A stretch of 40,070 nt of DNA, from contig JACPIY010000005.1 of assembly GCA_016187835.1 (NCBI GenBank), positions 1 through 40,070 of the forward strand, in the 5' to 3' direction. A program made the position numbers and the translations under genes. The notes below the pieces were generated by a model. The model was not told the origin of the DNA, did not search any database, and was given only the letters and a program-made list of their open reading frames with translations. This DNA is from Deltaproteobacteria bacterium. GTDB taxonomy: Bacteria; Desulfobacterota_D; UBA1144; Nemesobacterales; CSP1-2. The first letter of the stretch is position 1, and each line of letters opens with the position of its first letter. This document shows, one piece after another, positions 1 to 8,751 of the stretch.

Positions 1-2
1 AG

Positions 3-1202
3 ATCAGAGTTAACTCCGCCGGAAGTTCGGGTGGAGGCATTTACAACTTTGAAGGCACGGTAAGCCTGACCAACTGCGATGTCAGCGATAATAGCGCCAT
101 TGAGGGTGGCGGTATTTCCAACAACGGCACGTTAACGGTGAGCAAAAGCACATTTAGGAATAATAAAATTAGAAACGGTGCTGGCATTTTCCACAGTATA
201 GGCACATTGACCGTTACCAACAGCACTGTCAGCGATAATCTAGCCCGAGGCAACGGTGGCGGCATTTTTATATTGGATGGCACGGCAAGCTTAAACTACG
301 TGACCATGGCGGGCAATGTCGCCGATGCCGACGGTAACGGCTCCGGCGACGGAGGAGGTATCTTTAACGCCGGCTTCGGCACGGTTAACATAAAGAACAC
401 TATACTCGCCCTGAATACAGACCTCGGTGGGCAAGCCCCAGACTGTAGGGGAGAGTTGACCTCCCAGGGCCACAACCTGGTAGGGAACGATGAGGGTTGC
501 ACGTTTATCGATGCGAACGGTGACCAGGTGGGTAACGATGCCAACCCGATTGATCCCCTGATTACTCAACTTCAGAACAATAGCAGTGGTAACGGCTTCA
601 CCCAGACACACGCCCTGCTTGCCGGCAGCCCAGCGATTGACGCGAGCACAAACAACGGTTGTCTATTCACTGACCAGCGAGATTTTGTCCGGCCAGCGGA
701 TGGTAATAACAACGGCGTTGCCATATGCGACATCGGTGCGTTTGAGCGCTCGGCTAAACCTGTTTGTGATGTTAATCTTTTTGGAGCTCCTCGCGCTGCC
801 ACAATCGTTGGTACTGCGGGGGATAACGTTATTGACGGTACTGCTGGTCGTGACAGAATCCACGGTTTGGGCGGCAACGACACCATAAGGGGCCTTGGCG
901 ACGATGATATTATCTGTGGCGGCACGGGCAACGACCCCAACCTGAGCGGCGGCGGCGGAGTTGATGTTCTGATTGGTGGGGATGGCACTGACACGCTAAA
1001 CGGGAACGGCAACAATGATATTCTAAGCGGTGGTCTCGGCAACGACACACTGAACGGCAATAATGGCAACGACACTCTGCTTGGCGACCGCGACGACGAT
1101 ACGCTAAATGGGGGGGACGGTAATGATGATGAATGTGACGGAGGCGACCACGTTAACGGCGATACTGCCACGAACTGCGAGACTGTTACAAATGTTCCTT
1201 GA
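3..1202 (+). CDS. Secreted beta-helix protein with RTX calcium-binding repeats (5' truncated)
   Basis: The frame is open from the window edge, so the start lies upstream. The N-terminal part seen has GGGI-type turns (SGGGIYNFEG, EGGGISNNG, NGGGIFILDG, DGGGIFNAG), typical of right-handed parallel beta-helix or PMP-like repeats. A stretch like the choice-of-anchor Q domain follows (NLVGNDEGC, GSPAIDAS, CDIGAFE). From about base 800 there are hemolysin-type nonapeptides (GGNDTIRGLG, GGLGNDTLNG, GGDGND) that bind calcium in RTX proteins. Such proteins are extracellular or surface-exposed and usually leave by a type I secretion system, but no secretion genes are visible here. The GC-rich Asn/Gly/Asp codon use differs from the neighbours, as expected for RTX repeats. 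Function beyond a secreted structural or adhesive role is unknown. Confidence 0.8.
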   Translation: MRVNSAGSSGGGIYNFEGTVSLTNCDVSDNSAIEGGGISNNGTLTVSKSTFRNNKIRNGAGIFHSIGTLTVTNSTVSDNLARGNGGGIFILDGTASLNYVTMAGNVADADGNGSGDGGGIFNAGFGTVNIKNTILALNTDLGGQAPDCRGELTSQGHNLVGNDEGCTFIDANGDQVGNDANPIDPLITQLQNNSSGNGFTQTHALLAGSPAIDASTNNGCLFTDQRDFVRPADGNNNGVAICDIGAFERSAKPVCDVNLFGAPRAATIVGTAGDNVIDGTAGRDRIHGLGGNDTIRGLGDDDIICGGTGNDPNLSGGGGVDVLIGGDGTDTLNGNGNNDILSGGLGNDTLNGNNGNDTLLGDRDDDTLNGGDGNDDECDGGDHVNGDTATNCETVTNVP

Positions 1203-1223
1203 AAATGGTGGTAACGGGTAACT

Positions 1224-1251
1224 GTAGGGTCAGACCTAAGTGTCTGCCCTA
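1224..1251. repeat. GTAG-foot hairpin, REP-like
   Basis: Arms AGGGTCAGAC (1226-1235) and GTCTGCCCT (1242-1250) pair with one bulged T. The 5' foot reads GTAG. It lies 21 bases after the RTX stop codon. It could act as a transcription terminator or be a REP-like element of the kind seen near the transposase genes at 30-32 kb. No U-tract follows. Confidence 0.5.
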
Positions 1252-1276
1252 ATAAAGGGCAAACACGTAGTGGATG

Positions 1277-1398
1277 GGACGTAGCGCCGATGAAATTGCA
1301 TCCGAGTATGACCTTACTTTGGCTGATGTCTATGCAGTGCTTGCCTAGTATTATGACCACCGACTTGAGATTGATGAAGCGATTATAGAAGGGCTTTT
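1277..1398 (+). pseudogene. DUF433 antitoxin C-terminal relic
   Basis: The frame reads GRSADEIASEYDLTLADVYAVLA, then a TAG stop at 1346-1348, then YYDHRLEIDEAI. In DUF433 proteins (VapB45-type antitoxins) this segment is normally LAYYYDHR without a break, so TAG sits where a Tyr codon is expected. The N-terminal half cannot be found upstream. This is the only gene-like content of the 390-base gap between the RTX gene and the next CDS; the rest is a hairpin and AT-rich DNA without a recognisable element. Confidence 0.5.
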
Positions 1399-1593
1399 TA
1401 TCGTATTAAGCATGTTGTACTGAAAGCATTATTTTTCCAAATTATCGTCCACAGAATAAAGAAGTCCTAAATTCAAGTCAAGACTTATAAGATTTGGATA
1501 AATTCGGATGAACAAACACAATTTTTATCATCATTATATGAAATTATATATAAGACCTCTACTACATGAGACCGCTAAGTCGGAGGAAAAAAG

Positions 1594-2505
1594 ATGAATA
1601 GATTGTTTTTCTCTACAGTTAACTTAGTAATACTTTTTTTTGCCTGTGTCTCATATGCCGGCGATTCAGATCTTGCAAATCCATATGTAGCAAACTATCC
1701 GTTTAAAAGTGCTGTCATCCACTACACTATCAAAGACGAGTATGGTCACGGTGGTAAAATTTCTAAAGGCACGGAGATAGTCTATATAAAAGGCGATAAG
1801 CTTGCGAAAGTAACAAAAATGGCTGTACCCGATCCTAAGGGAAAGGATAAGATCAAGAATATAGAAACTCTACAGATTTTTGCTCCTGATTATGTGTATA
1901 TGGTTGATTTAGTTGGAAAAACAGGGATAAAGATAGATAACTCCAAAAAATATACAAAGCCTGCCTACGATAGTCTGTCGGTAGAAGAGAAAAAGGCCTT
2001 TCATAAGAGAATGGAGAAAAGAGGAATTGTCTCTTTAGACCTACTCGGTCTAGGAAAGAAAGTAGGCACAGATACCATCTTAGGGCGACAGTGCGATGTA
2101 TACCAATCGGGAGAAGAATTAAGTCCTGAGAAATTATCAGAGGCATTAGAAGTAGAGGGCGGAGAAGCCCCCTCTTATATGAAGAGCTGGATTTGGAGAA
2201 CAGCTAAAATCCCACTTAAGATTATAACAGAGGGGCTAGGGTGGTCTAATGAACTAATTGCAACAAAGATAGAAGAAAACGTAAAAATCCCAGATAGCCG
2301 GTTTACAGTGCCCTCTGATATAAAGGTTACTTACGATAAAGAAAAATCGGAATTTGCAAAGCAAGAAGCCCTAGTAAGATTCGAACTTTATAAGACCGGC
2401 AAGCCAATGGTGGTTAAGATGAAGCTAAAGAGAGAAGAGATAAAGCCTAAAGGAAATTCCAAGGCGAGTGAGTCGAACCAAAAGGGTCAGGAAAACCAAA
2501 AGTGA
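1594..2505 (+). CDS. Secreted protein of unknown function, LolA/DUF4412-like
   Basis: 303 residues, starting at an ATG with a good Shine-Dalgarno sequence (GGAGGAAAAAAG). Residues 1-22 form a signal peptide (charged start, hydrophobic core, SYAGDS cleavage region). The mature part is rich in Lys and beta-strand-like, with repeated pairs such as TEIVYIKGDKLAKVTKM, YVYMVDLVGKTGIKID and MKSWIWRTAKIPLKI. This resembles the antiparallel beta architecture of LolA-like and DUF4412 periplasmic proteins. The C-terminus is highly charged (KREEIKPKGNSKASESNQKG). I do not recognise the family with certainty. It stands alone, with pseudogene relics on both sides. Confidence 0.7.
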   Translation: MNRLFFSTVNLVILFFACVSYAGDSDLANPYVANYPFKSAVIHYTIKDEYGHGGKISKGTEIVYIKGDKLAKVTKMAVPDPKGKDKIKNIETLQIFAPDYVYMVDLVGKTGIKIDNSKKYTKPAYDSLSVEEKKAFHKRMEKRGIVSLDLLGLGKKVGTDTILGRQCDVYQSGEELSPEKLSEALEVEGGEAPSYMKSWIWRTAKIPLKIITEGLGWSNELIATKIEENVKIPDSRFTVPSDIKVTYDKEKSEFAKQEALVRFELYKTGKPMVVKMKLKREEIKPKGNSKASESNQKGQENQK

Positions 2506-2670
2506 AACAAACGAATTACAGTCAAAAGGTAGGGTGGAGGAGGGAAAGGAGCTTGTGGCCTGTCCCCTAAAAGCTCGAGCAAAATCACAAACCATTCCTT
2601 GGTTACAGGGAGAGATTTTTTCGGATAAGAATAATCCCACGGTTATGCCGCTCGAAACAACAGGTGGTGA

Positions 2671-3102
2671 GGGCATTTTCCTCGCTATCTCGAATCATTT
2701 CGCTACGAAAAGCAAGGTTCACCAGTTGACAAGGCTTTTGTAATTCGTGATGCTGATAACAAAGAGCCCGCTAGATTATTGGAAGAAATGCAAAGCAAAA
2801 TTTCAGGTAGAACTTATCCTTTTGAGGTCAAGCCTATAATCATTGTCCAAGAGCTTGAAACATGGCTTCTTGCTGATGAGGAAGCAATCTCTAAGGTCAC
2901 GCGGACAACTGTACCTAGAGTTAAAGGAAATCTCGAGTGTATCACGAACCCTAAAGAAAAACTTAAACATATACTTTTTAATGCAAAAGTGCTCTATACT
3001 GATGAAGTAGCTAGAGAAATCGCAAAAGAATCAGACCTATCTAAAATAGAAAATCGTTGTCCGGGATTTAAGAAATTTCGTCAAGCCGTTATTGATTGTT
3101 AG
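2671..3102 (+). pseudogene. DUF4276-family protein, N-terminus lost
   Basis: The frame opens after a TGA at 2668-2670 and reads GHFPRYLESFRYEKQG, then VIRDADNKEPARLLEEM, VKPIIIVQELETWLLADEEA and IENRCPGFKKF. These are the conserved RDAD, QELExWLLAD and CPxFxxF blocks of DUF4276 proteins. No in-frame ATG, GTG or TTG precedes the RDAD block, and the expected N-terminal strand (VEG-type start) is not found upstream. The gene is therefore a 5'-truncated relic. DUF4276 genes often sit beside AAA ATPase genes in defence-like pairs; no such partner is here. Confidence 0.7.
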
Positions 3103-3152
3103 CAGTTTAAGTACAAGTCAGACAAGATACAAAGCTTTATCCTAATAAACAA

Positions 3153-3575
3153 TCATTGCAACTTCTCCTCAGTCAAGCTTCCCTCCAGCATAGGGATAGG
3201 TGAAGCATGGTGGTGAATTATAAACCAGCGAGAACCGTGATGCTCAAATATGTTTGTTGTCTGAGCCAGACTCTTATGAACCTGGTCTTTAACTATATGG
3301 GTTATATGTTCAATGCAAGTAAGCCATGCTAGGTTCCCAGATATTTCCATATTAATATTTGAAATCTGAATTTTTGCTGGACCTCCCGAATCAAATATAT
3401 TTTTCCAACTCCGCTTTATTGTCTCCCAGCCTAAAAGCATAGGCCAAGCAGGATGAACGCATTTTGCCCTTGAGTCCTTTATCCAGACCTCTTCCATTAA
3501 AGCCAGGTCTCCATTCTCAAGAGCAAGATAGAAACTTTCATTCACTTTAAGCACGTCCTCAAATTGTTCGGACAT
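3153..3575 (-). CDS. SnoaL-like / NTF2-fold protein (DUF4440 type)
   Basis: 140 residues with ATG start and AGGAGG eight bases upstream on the minus strand. The pattern FYLALENGDLALMEEVWIKDSRAKCVHP, then LLGWETIKRSWKNIF, then a strand-rich half ending RWFIIHHHASPIP is typical of the cone-shaped NTF2/SnoaL fold. Members are small ligand-binding or isomerase-like proteins, often dimeric and cytosolic. The conserved VHPAWP segment marks the SnoaL_3 type, for which the exact reaction is usually unknown. It follows queG on the same strand, separated by a short inverted repeat. Confidence 0.75.
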   Translation of the reverse strand: MSEQFEDVLKVNESFYLALENGDLALMEEVWIKDSRAKCVHPAWPMLLGWETIKRSWKNIFDSGGPAKIQISNINMEISGNLAWLTCIEHITHIVKDQVHKSLAQTTNIFEHHGSRWFIIHHHASPIPMLEGSLTEEKLQ

Positions 3576-3606
3576 AAAACCTCCTGCATAAAGAAGCAGC
3601 CAGAAG

Positions 3607-3660
3607 TCAGAAGCCAGAAGAATATTTGCTGACCTCTAACTTCTGAATTCCGGCTTCTGA
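3607..3660. repeat. Short inverted repeat holding the queG stop codon
   Basis: Arms TCAGAAGCC (3607-3615) and GGCTTCTGA (3652-3660) are perfect complements, within a run of repeated CAGAAG and CTTCTG motifs. The queG TGA on the minus strand is the first three bases of the left arm, so the last 15 or so residues of QueG are encoded by repeat DNA. It may form a terminator-like hairpin between queG and the SnoaL gene. Confidence 0.55.
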
Positions 3661-4845
3661 ATTCTTATATTCGTTTAAAATTGAAACTATTTCTTCCCTG
3701 ACCATAGGATCGGATTCAACATCAAGAAGATTTGACAGGGTTTCATAAGAATCCTCTCCTTCAAGCTTCCGTAAAGCCCATACGGCATGAGCCCTAACCA
3801 ATGGGTCCTTATCCTCTAGGCACTTTTTAATGTGTGGAATAAAATCTCTTTCTCCCGAATTTCCCATAGCGACTAAAGCGTTCCTAATAAATCCTCTTCT
3901 TTTCACTCTCTTTACAGGAGTTCCTTTAAATATCATTCTAAAATCTTCTTCAGTTAATTGTGCAATGGAAGAAAGATCAGGATTGTATAAACCCCCCCTC
4001 GGCTGAAATGAGGATTCATGGGTTACTTTCGCTCTTCTATTCCAGGGACAAACATCCTGACAGATGTCACAACCATAGATGTTGTTTCCAACCTTGTCTC
4101 TTAGTTCCAGCGGAATTTTTTCTCTCAGTTCTATGGTGAGATATGAGATACATAGCCTTGAATCGAGAACATAAGGATGTAGAAGCGCTCCAGTCGGGCA
4201 GGCATCAATACAACGCGTGCATGTGCCACATCTATCGGGAACGGGACTGTCATAGTCGAGCTCAAGGCTTGTTATTATCTCTCCGATAAAAATCCAAGAG
4301 CCGATTTGTTGGTTTATGAGACACGTGTTTTTGCCAAACCATCCTATTCCCGAATATTTTCCATAAACTCTGTCAAGAACAGGCCCCGTGTCTACATAAA
4401 AACGGGACTTTAGATCCTCAGGGGTTATTTTTTTAATAAAACCCAGAAGAAGCGAAAGCTTACCTTTGACAATCTCATGGTAATCATCACCCCATGCGTA
4501 GCGGGAAATCCACCCCTTTGTTTTATCGGTCTCATTAATCGAATACGGATAATCGGTATTGTAATTCAGGCCGCAACATATAACTGATTTTGCCTCTGGA
4601 AGTACGTTCTTAATATTTTCTCTTTTTTCGGGTTCCCTTTCCATATACTTCATCTCACCTGCAAAACCTCTTGCAAGCCACTCTTTGTAAAACTGGTTTT
4701 CAGGAAAGGAATCAACGGGCGATATACCCACTAAATCAAAACCTATTTCCAAGGCTTTCTCTTTAATGGATTTGGTAAGGTTTAATGTATCCACAAAAAT
4801 TATTTTATCATAGTGCCTATTCGATGGCGAATTATTTGAACTCAA
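3607..4845 (-). CDS. queG: Epoxyqueuosine reductase QueG with C-terminal HEAT repeats
   Basis: QueG reduces epoxyqueuosine to queuosine in tRNA, using cobalamin and two [4Fe-4S] clusters, in the cytosol. The cluster ligands are visible as CGTCTRCIDACPTGA and CDICQDVCPWN. The N-terminal half (GFDLVGISPV, YMEREPEKRENIKNVLPEAKSVI) and the YGKYSGIGWFGKNTCLI block match the family. The last third (FIPHIKKCLEDKDPLVRAHAVWALRKL and following) is a HEAT-like repeat domain, common in longer QueG proteins. The start shown is a TTG without a clear Shine-Dalgarno sequence; a GTG at 4794 is an alternative, removing 17 residues. The final residues come from an inverted repeat. Confidence 0.93.
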   Translation of the reverse strand: MSSNNSPSNRHYDKIIFVDTLNLTKSIKEKALEIGFDLVGISPVDSFPENQFYKEWLARGFAGEMKYMEREPEKRENIKNVLPEAKSVICCGLNYNTDYPYSINETDKTKGWISRYAWGDDYHEIVKGKLSLLLGFIKKITPEDLKSRFYVDTGPVLDRVYGKYSGIGWFGKNTCLINQQIGSWIFIGEIITSLELDYDSPVPDRCGTCTRCIDACPTGALLHPYVLDSRLCISYLTIELREKIPLELRDKVGNNIYGCDICQDVCPWNRRAKVTHESSFQPRGGLYNPDLSSIAQLTEEDFRMIFKGTPVKRVKRRGFIRNALVAMGNSGERDFIPHIKKCLEDKDPLVRAHAVWALRKLEGEDSYETLSNLLDVESDPMVREEIVSILNEYKNSEAGIQKLEVSKYSSGF

Positions 4846-4986
4846 GGCAAAGTTAAGGGATTTAATATCAATTCGAGGAATGGATTCTTAATGTTATTGT
4901 AGCCTACTATTGTGCTTTGACATGACCTTTGAGAAATGGAGCCGTTTGGAATCTATTTCTTAAAAGGTATAAAATATCAATTTGTT

Positions 4987-5062
4987 AGCCACGGAGGACA
5001 AGGAGTTTAAAGAGGTTTAATTTATAAAATCTTTCTCTGTGATCTCTGTGTGCTCCGTGGCT
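4987..5062. repeat. Inverted repeat with 10-bp arms
   Basis: AGCCACGGAG (4987-4996) and CTCCGTGGCT (5053-5062) are perfect complements. Between them is AT-rich DNA with CTCTGTGATCTCTGTG. It lies between two convergently useful ends (upstream of queG, just after the aldo/keto reductase stop on the minus strand), so it may serve as a terminator for the latter. The phrase is of a dispersed intergenic repeat type. Confidence 0.55.
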
Positions 5063-5093
5063 GAAAATTTGACTTATATCGAACTCGCGCTAA

Positions 5094-6203
5094 CTACCCT
5101 TCATCCGAAAATAGCTTTATAAATTCCTCTGCCGAAGCGGGAGGAGTTTGGGCAACCTTCATATTTTCTTTTACGTGGTTTAAGTCGCTCATCCCCACAA
5201 GGGCGGTAGTGATTCCTGGGGTCGAACGAACAAACTGAAGAGCGCGCTGTGCATCGGTTTCAAATCCCTTCAAGCATTCTCCTATAAAATCAGGGAGGTT
5301 TCTTGAGAGTTGGCTTTGAAGTAGTGATGAGCTGGCAATAACTGTAACTCCAAGCCTACGTGCGGCTTCAAGTACGGAAGTAATCTCTCCATCAACGCTT
5401 TGATTCTTTACAGTTAGAGCCTCGGGCATTGCCAGGTTATAAGGGAGTTGAATCACTTTAAAATGGTGGCTTTCTCCAGCCACCCATTTTGCAATGTTTG
5501 CGAGTTCTTCTAGAGACAAATAACCGGCTGAATTTTTATCTTGACGGTAACCGTTCCATGTAGCTGTGCCATACATACTAATTTTCCCCTCTGAGACTTT
5601 TCGTTCCAAAAGCTCAAAAGCCGCCCTTATACGTTTATGAAACTCCTCTCTTGATACTTTCCCAAGCTGCTCTTCTGGGTTATGAAGGTAGTAAATGTCA
5701 ATGCACTGAAGACGGAGATTCTTAAGACTGCGCTCAAGCTGATTTTCAATATAATTTGGAGCCATGCAGTGGCTTCCCCCAACTATATCTTCAGGTTGAG
5801 CAATACCAGGCTTTATAAAGGTTTCAATAAAATATGCTCTTATGTCTCTCGGAGGTGCACCGTCAAAAGGGATATAACCCCCCTTTGTGGCAATAACTAT
5901 CTCATCACGAGAGATTTTACCTTCTTCGAATAAAATTTCGAGTGCCGCTCCGATTGAGCGTTCACTCCTCTGAAACCTGTAATTAATGGCAGTGTCAATT
6001 TTATTGCAGCCAAGCTCTACGGCATTGATTACCGCGTTTCGATATTTAATGTCGGTTACATCATCGTAGTTCCCCAGATAAGAACCAAATCCGATTGTTG
6101 ACATCCATAATCCATGAGCTTCTCTAAAGTGTTCTTGGGCAAGCGTATTTTTGAATCTGATTTTATAACGTGCTGTTCCTTCATTGGTTGCGTTATAGCT
6201 CAT
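5094..6203 (-). CDS. Aldo/keto reductase
   Basis: NAD(P)H-dependent oxidoreductase of the (beta/alpha)8 AKR superfamily, cytosolic. Seen: STIGFGSYLG at the first strand, the catalytic region DTAINYRFQRSER (Asp and Tyr), the lysine strand VIATKGGY, the conserved IYYLHNPEEQ, and a C-terminal cofactor-binding part (ALQFVRSTPGITTALVGMSDLNHVKENM) as in AKRs. The ATG at 6201-6203 is preferred; a GTG eight codons upstream (6227) is possible but has only a weak ribosome site. The substrate cannot be deduced. It is a lone minus-strand gene between inverted repeats. Confidence 0.85.
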   Translation of the reverse strand: MSYNATNEGTARYKIRFKNTLAQEHFREAHGLWMSTIGFGSYLGNYDDVTDIKYRNAVINAVELGCNKIDTAINYRFQRSERSIGAALEILFEEGKISRDEIVIATKGGYIPFDGAPPRDIRAYFIETFIKPGIAQPEDIVGGSHCMAPNYIENQLERSLKNLRLQCIDIYYLHNPEEQLGKVSREEFHKRIRAAFELLERKVSEGKISMYGTATWNGYRQDKNSAGYLSLEELANIAKWVAGESHHFKVIQLPYNLAMPEALTVKNQSVDGEITSVLEAARRLGVTVIASSSLLQSQLSRNLPDFIGECLKGFETDAQRALQFVRSTPGITTALVGMSDLNHVKENMKVAQTPPASAEEFIKLFSDEG

Positions 6204-6477
6204 AAACTGCCCCAGCTTGGTTTTCACTATTCTACCTGAATACCGAATTTCTAGTGAAGAAAGGCTCTTATGGGTTTCTAAAGAATCTATTGATAGCTCT
6301 TAGGCAGAGTTACAAGACGTACAACTCCACCTTGCAGAATGGCTAACCAATCTACAATACAAAACTATAGAAAGCAGTGTAACATTTCAATTTACTCTAC
6401 TTTCTTAAATTCAGCCAAGGATTTTACTTTTCCGAGAATTGCTACAGGGAATTTCTCAGAAAGAAGGTAAATCAGTA

Positions 6478-6684
6478 CTATTGTTTAACCTTAGCAACTT
6501 TGCTTGCCTGAAGTCCCTTAGGACCCTGTACTACTTCAAACTCCACAGCATCACCCTCTGCAAGGGTTTTGAAGCCTGAATCTTGAATAGCACTGTAATG
6601 AACAAATACGTCCTTACCATCATCTTGCTGAATGAACCCGTAACCTTTGGATTCATTAAACCACTTTACTTTACCTCTTTGCAA
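6478..6684 (-). CDS. Cold-shock protein, CspA family
   Basis: 68 residues, an OB-fold single-stranded nucleic-acid binder. The RNP1 motif KGYGFI and RNP2 motif VFVHYS are both intact, as are the KWFNESKG start and the EGDAVEFEV segment. The start is TTG on the minus strand, supported by a consensus AGGAGG seven bases upstream. It is divergent from tpx. The roughly 175-base AT-rich space between them must hold both promoters. It likely acts as an RNA chaperone or antiterminator; no cold-box could be verified by eye. Confidence 0.93.
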   Translation of the reverse strand: MQRGKVKWFNESKGYGFIQQDDGKDVFVHYSAIQDSGFKTLAEGDAVEFEVVQGPKGLQASKVAKVKQ

Positions 6685-6859
6685 ATCCGTGCCTCCTAAT
6701 ATATTGATTTTCTAAATATTGCATGCTTTTTTTGCTTTGTCAAATTTGTTTGTTTAAGTTATCTATTGCTCTATTTCTATTGACAATCGATGGTCTTCTA
6801 TTTAGCCTAATCCTAAAATCCATTGATTTAACAACAAAATTTGAGGAGGTATTATAGCA

Positions 6860-7378
6860 ATGGCAGAGGAAAGACCAGGTGCAGTTACTATGAAAGGTAA
6901 CCCCGTAACATTAGTTGGTCCTGAAATTAAAGTGGGCGATAAAGCCCCAATGTTTAGTGCTCTCAAAGCCATCGGGTCTCCCATTACTCTTGATGATCTT
7001 AAAGGTAAGGTTAAGGTCTTTAATGTGGTTGTATCGGTGGATACCCCTGTTTGTGATGCTCAAACAAGGCGTTTTAATGAAGAGGCTGCCAAGCTACCGG
7101 CTGATTTGGAGATTCATACTGTAAGTATGGATCTTCCATTTGCACAGAGTCGCTTTTGTAGTGCCGCAGGTATTGATAAGGTGAAGAATATCTCGGATTA
7201 CAAAGATGCTTCTTTTGGCGAAGCGTACGGGATTTTGATAAAAGAATTTCGTCTTCTTGGTAGAGCTATATTCGTAGTGGACAAAAATGATACGGTTCAG
7301 TATGTTGAATACGTTAAAGAAGTAACACAGCACCCTGACTACGATTCAGCGCTTGCTGCCATCGAGAAATTAGTCTAA
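6860..7378 (+). CDS. tpx: Thiol peroxidase Tpx
   Basis: 172-residue atypical 2-Cys peroxiredoxin that reduces alkyl hydroperoxides and H2O2 with thioredoxin. The peroxidatic Cys65 lies in VSVDTPVCDAQTRRF and the resolving Cys100 in SMDLPFAQSRFCSA, matching the family spacing. The C-terminal block FVVDKNDTVQYVEYVKEVT is also conserved. The length is typical of family members. GAGGAGGT precedes the ATG by about eleven bases. It is followed by a hairpin terminator, then a DUF59 Fe-S assembly gene and bcp, so this segment groups oxidant-defence functions. Confidence 0.93.
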   Translation: MAEERPGAVTMKGNPVTLVGPEIKVGDKAPMFSALKAIGSPITLDDLKGKVKVFNVVVSVDTPVCDAQTRRFNEEAAKLPADLEIHTVSMDLPFAQSRFCSAAGIDKVKNISDYKDASFGEAYGILIKEFRLLGRAIFVVDKNDTVQYVEYVKEVTQHPDYDSALAAIEKLV

Positions 7379-7387
7379 AAGCATACT

Positions 7388-7415
7388 AAGGAGCCCTAAA
7401 TCTGAAAGGCTCCTT
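7388..7415 (+). terminator. Hairpin after tpx
   Basis: AAGGAGCC (7388-7395) and GGCTCCTT (7408-7415) form a perfect 8-bp stem with a 12-base loop, ten bases after the tpx stop. The following bases (CCTTACC) are only weakly U-rich, so termination may be partial. Confidence 0.55.
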
Positions 7416-7527
7416 CCTTACCTAACAAGCTTCTTTATCAAGTCGAATGGGTTAAAAACTTTAAATATCCAACCTTAGTGTGTATTATTAATGAAGAAAA
7501 TAATAGTTAAACTTTTGGGAGGGTAAA

Positions 7528-8100
7528 ATGGGACTAGGCAATATGTTCTCAAAGCTATTCAAAAAGGAAAATGGAAAAGGTTCTAGTGCAGTGACTGATG
7601 AGGGCGGGCTTCATGGTACGATAGATATTGCTAATAAAGTAGAGAGTCCAAGGACTGAAAATATACATAAGCTTCAGACTCGTAACATTGAAGAAACTGC
7701 TATCCAGGCGACTCAATCTGAGGACAAAGTAGAGGATATCCAAACAGAAGATGAAGCTTACCAGAAGTTGCAAACCGAAGAGGCTGCTCCCGGTGCTGAA
7801 GCGGTTACTGAAGAGAAAATCCTGGAGATACTTAGCGATATATACGACCCGGAGATTCCTATAGACATTGTAAATCTTGGCCTCATTTATGGTGTCAACA
7901 TCGAAAACGGAAGTGTTAATGTAAAAATGACTCTGACATCTCCGGGCTGTCCCACGGCAGGTCAGATGGTTCAAGAAGCGCAGATGCTTATAGAAGAACT
8001 TCCGGGAGTAAAAGAAGTAAAGGTTGAGGTTGTTTGGGACCCACCCTGGGACCCAAGTAAAATGAGTGACGAAGCAAAGAAAGCTTTAGGATATATGTGA
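7528..8100 (+). CDS. DUF59/MIP18-family Fe-S assembly protein with N-terminal extension
   Basis: 190 residues. Residues 1-85 are a Glu/Gln-rich, probably disordered extension (TEDEAYQKLQTEEAAPG). The rest is a complete DUF59 domain: EILSDIYDPEIPIDIVNLGLIYGV, VNVKMTLTSPGCPTAGQMVQEAQ (with the conserved reactive Cys) and a C-terminal VVWDPPWDPSKMSDEAKKALG that resembles SufT/PaaD-type proteins. These act in Fe-S cluster maturation in the cytosol. GGGAGGGT lies just before the ATG. The neighbours are two peroxiredoxins, consistent with cluster repair under oxidative stress, which is inference. Confidence 0.85.
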   Translation: MGLGNMFSKLFKKENGKGSSAVTDEGGLHGTIDIANKVESPRTENIHKLQTRNIEETAIQATQSEDKVEDIQTEDEAYQKLQTEEAAPGAEAVTEEKILEILSDIYDPEIPIDIVNLGLIYGVNIENGSVNVKMTLTSPGCPTAGQMVQEAQMLIEELPGVKEVKVEVVWDPPWDPSKMSDEAKKALGYM

Positions 8101-8270
8101 TAAAGCAAGCCGCAGATTCCAAATCACAAATCACAAACAATTTAAAATAAGCTTGGAATTGATCTTAATTCGTTTGTAATTTAGAATTCACCGTTTCGGA
8201 TTTGTTTGTAGTTTGATGCTTGAGATTTGAGCATTTGTTCGATGTTTGGCCATTGGAGTTTGTTCATCTG
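8101..8270. other. Degenerate repeat-like spacer between DUF59 gene and bcp
   Basis: AT-rich DNA with many short variants of CAAATCACAAA and its complement TTTGTTTGTAG. Left and right parts are loosely inverted. No reading frame looks real: the in-frame extension upstream of bcp (from 8220) is made of these repeats and lacks a ribosome site. Confidence 0.4.
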
Positions 8271-8285
8271 AAGGAGGTTCTTAGC

Positions 8286-8744
8286 ATGCCGGAGATGCCT
8301 GGGATAAGGGATAAGGCTCCTGATATTGAAGCTGAAACCTATGGTGGAGAGAAGATAAAACTCAGTGATTTTGCAAACAAAAAAACGGTGGTTCTCTACT
8401 TTTATCCGAAAGACAACACTCCGGGCTGCACTAAGGAGGCGTGTTCAATGAGGGACGGAATGAAGGAACTAGAAAAACTAGGTATTCAGGTTTTGGGAAT
8501 AAGCACCGACAGTGTTAAATCTCATGAGGGCTTCAGGGATAAATACAATCTAAATTTTCCGCTCCTAAGCGACAAGAGCAAAAATATTATCAAAACTTAT
8601 GGAGTTGAGAGCGAGCATGGTTCGGCAAGACGAGTTACTTTTCTTATAGATAAATCAGGCGTTATCAGACATATTTGGGAGAAAGTTAATACCTCTAAAC
8701 ACGCTGAAGAGGTGGCTGAGAAGGTAAGAGAGCTCGGTTTGTGA
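8286..8744 (+). CDS. bcp: Peroxiredoxin, Bcp/PrxQ type
   Basis: 152 residues from the ATG at 8286, chosen because AAGGAGG ends nine bases upstream; the longer frame from 8220 has no such site and its extra residues are repeat-derived. Bcp reduces hydroperoxides using thioredoxin. The peroxidatic Cys48 and resolving Cys53 are in DNTPGCTKEACSMRD, the hallmark of PrxQ. The remaining blocks FPLLSDKSKNIIKTYGV and RRVTFLIDKSGVIRHIW are canonical. It is the second peroxiredoxin within 1.5 kb. Confidence 0.93.
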   Translation: MPEMPGIRDKAPDIEAETYGGEKIKLSDFANKKTVVLYFYPKDNTPGCTKEACSMRDGMKELEKLGIQVLGISTDSVKSHEGFRDKYNLNFPLLSDKSKNIIKTYGVESEHGSARRVTFLIDKSGVIRHIWEKVNTSKHAEEVAEKVRELGL

Positions 8745-8751
8745 ACTATAA

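Noticed and set aside
572-1360. Long minus-strand ORF of 262 codons opposite the RTX gene
   Set aside because: Its Ser/Pro-rich product is the antisense shadow of Gly/Asn/Asp RTX repeats, and it runs past the RTX stop without any motif or ribosome site.
2468-2743. 91-codon ORF overlapping the end of the secreted protein
   Set aside because: No ribosome site or family match. It overlaps the real DUF4276 frame, which carries the conserved blocks.
8220-8285. N-terminal extension of Bcp by 22 residues
   Set aside because: The extension is encoded by degenerate spacer repeats, and the consensus ribosome site points to ATG 8286.
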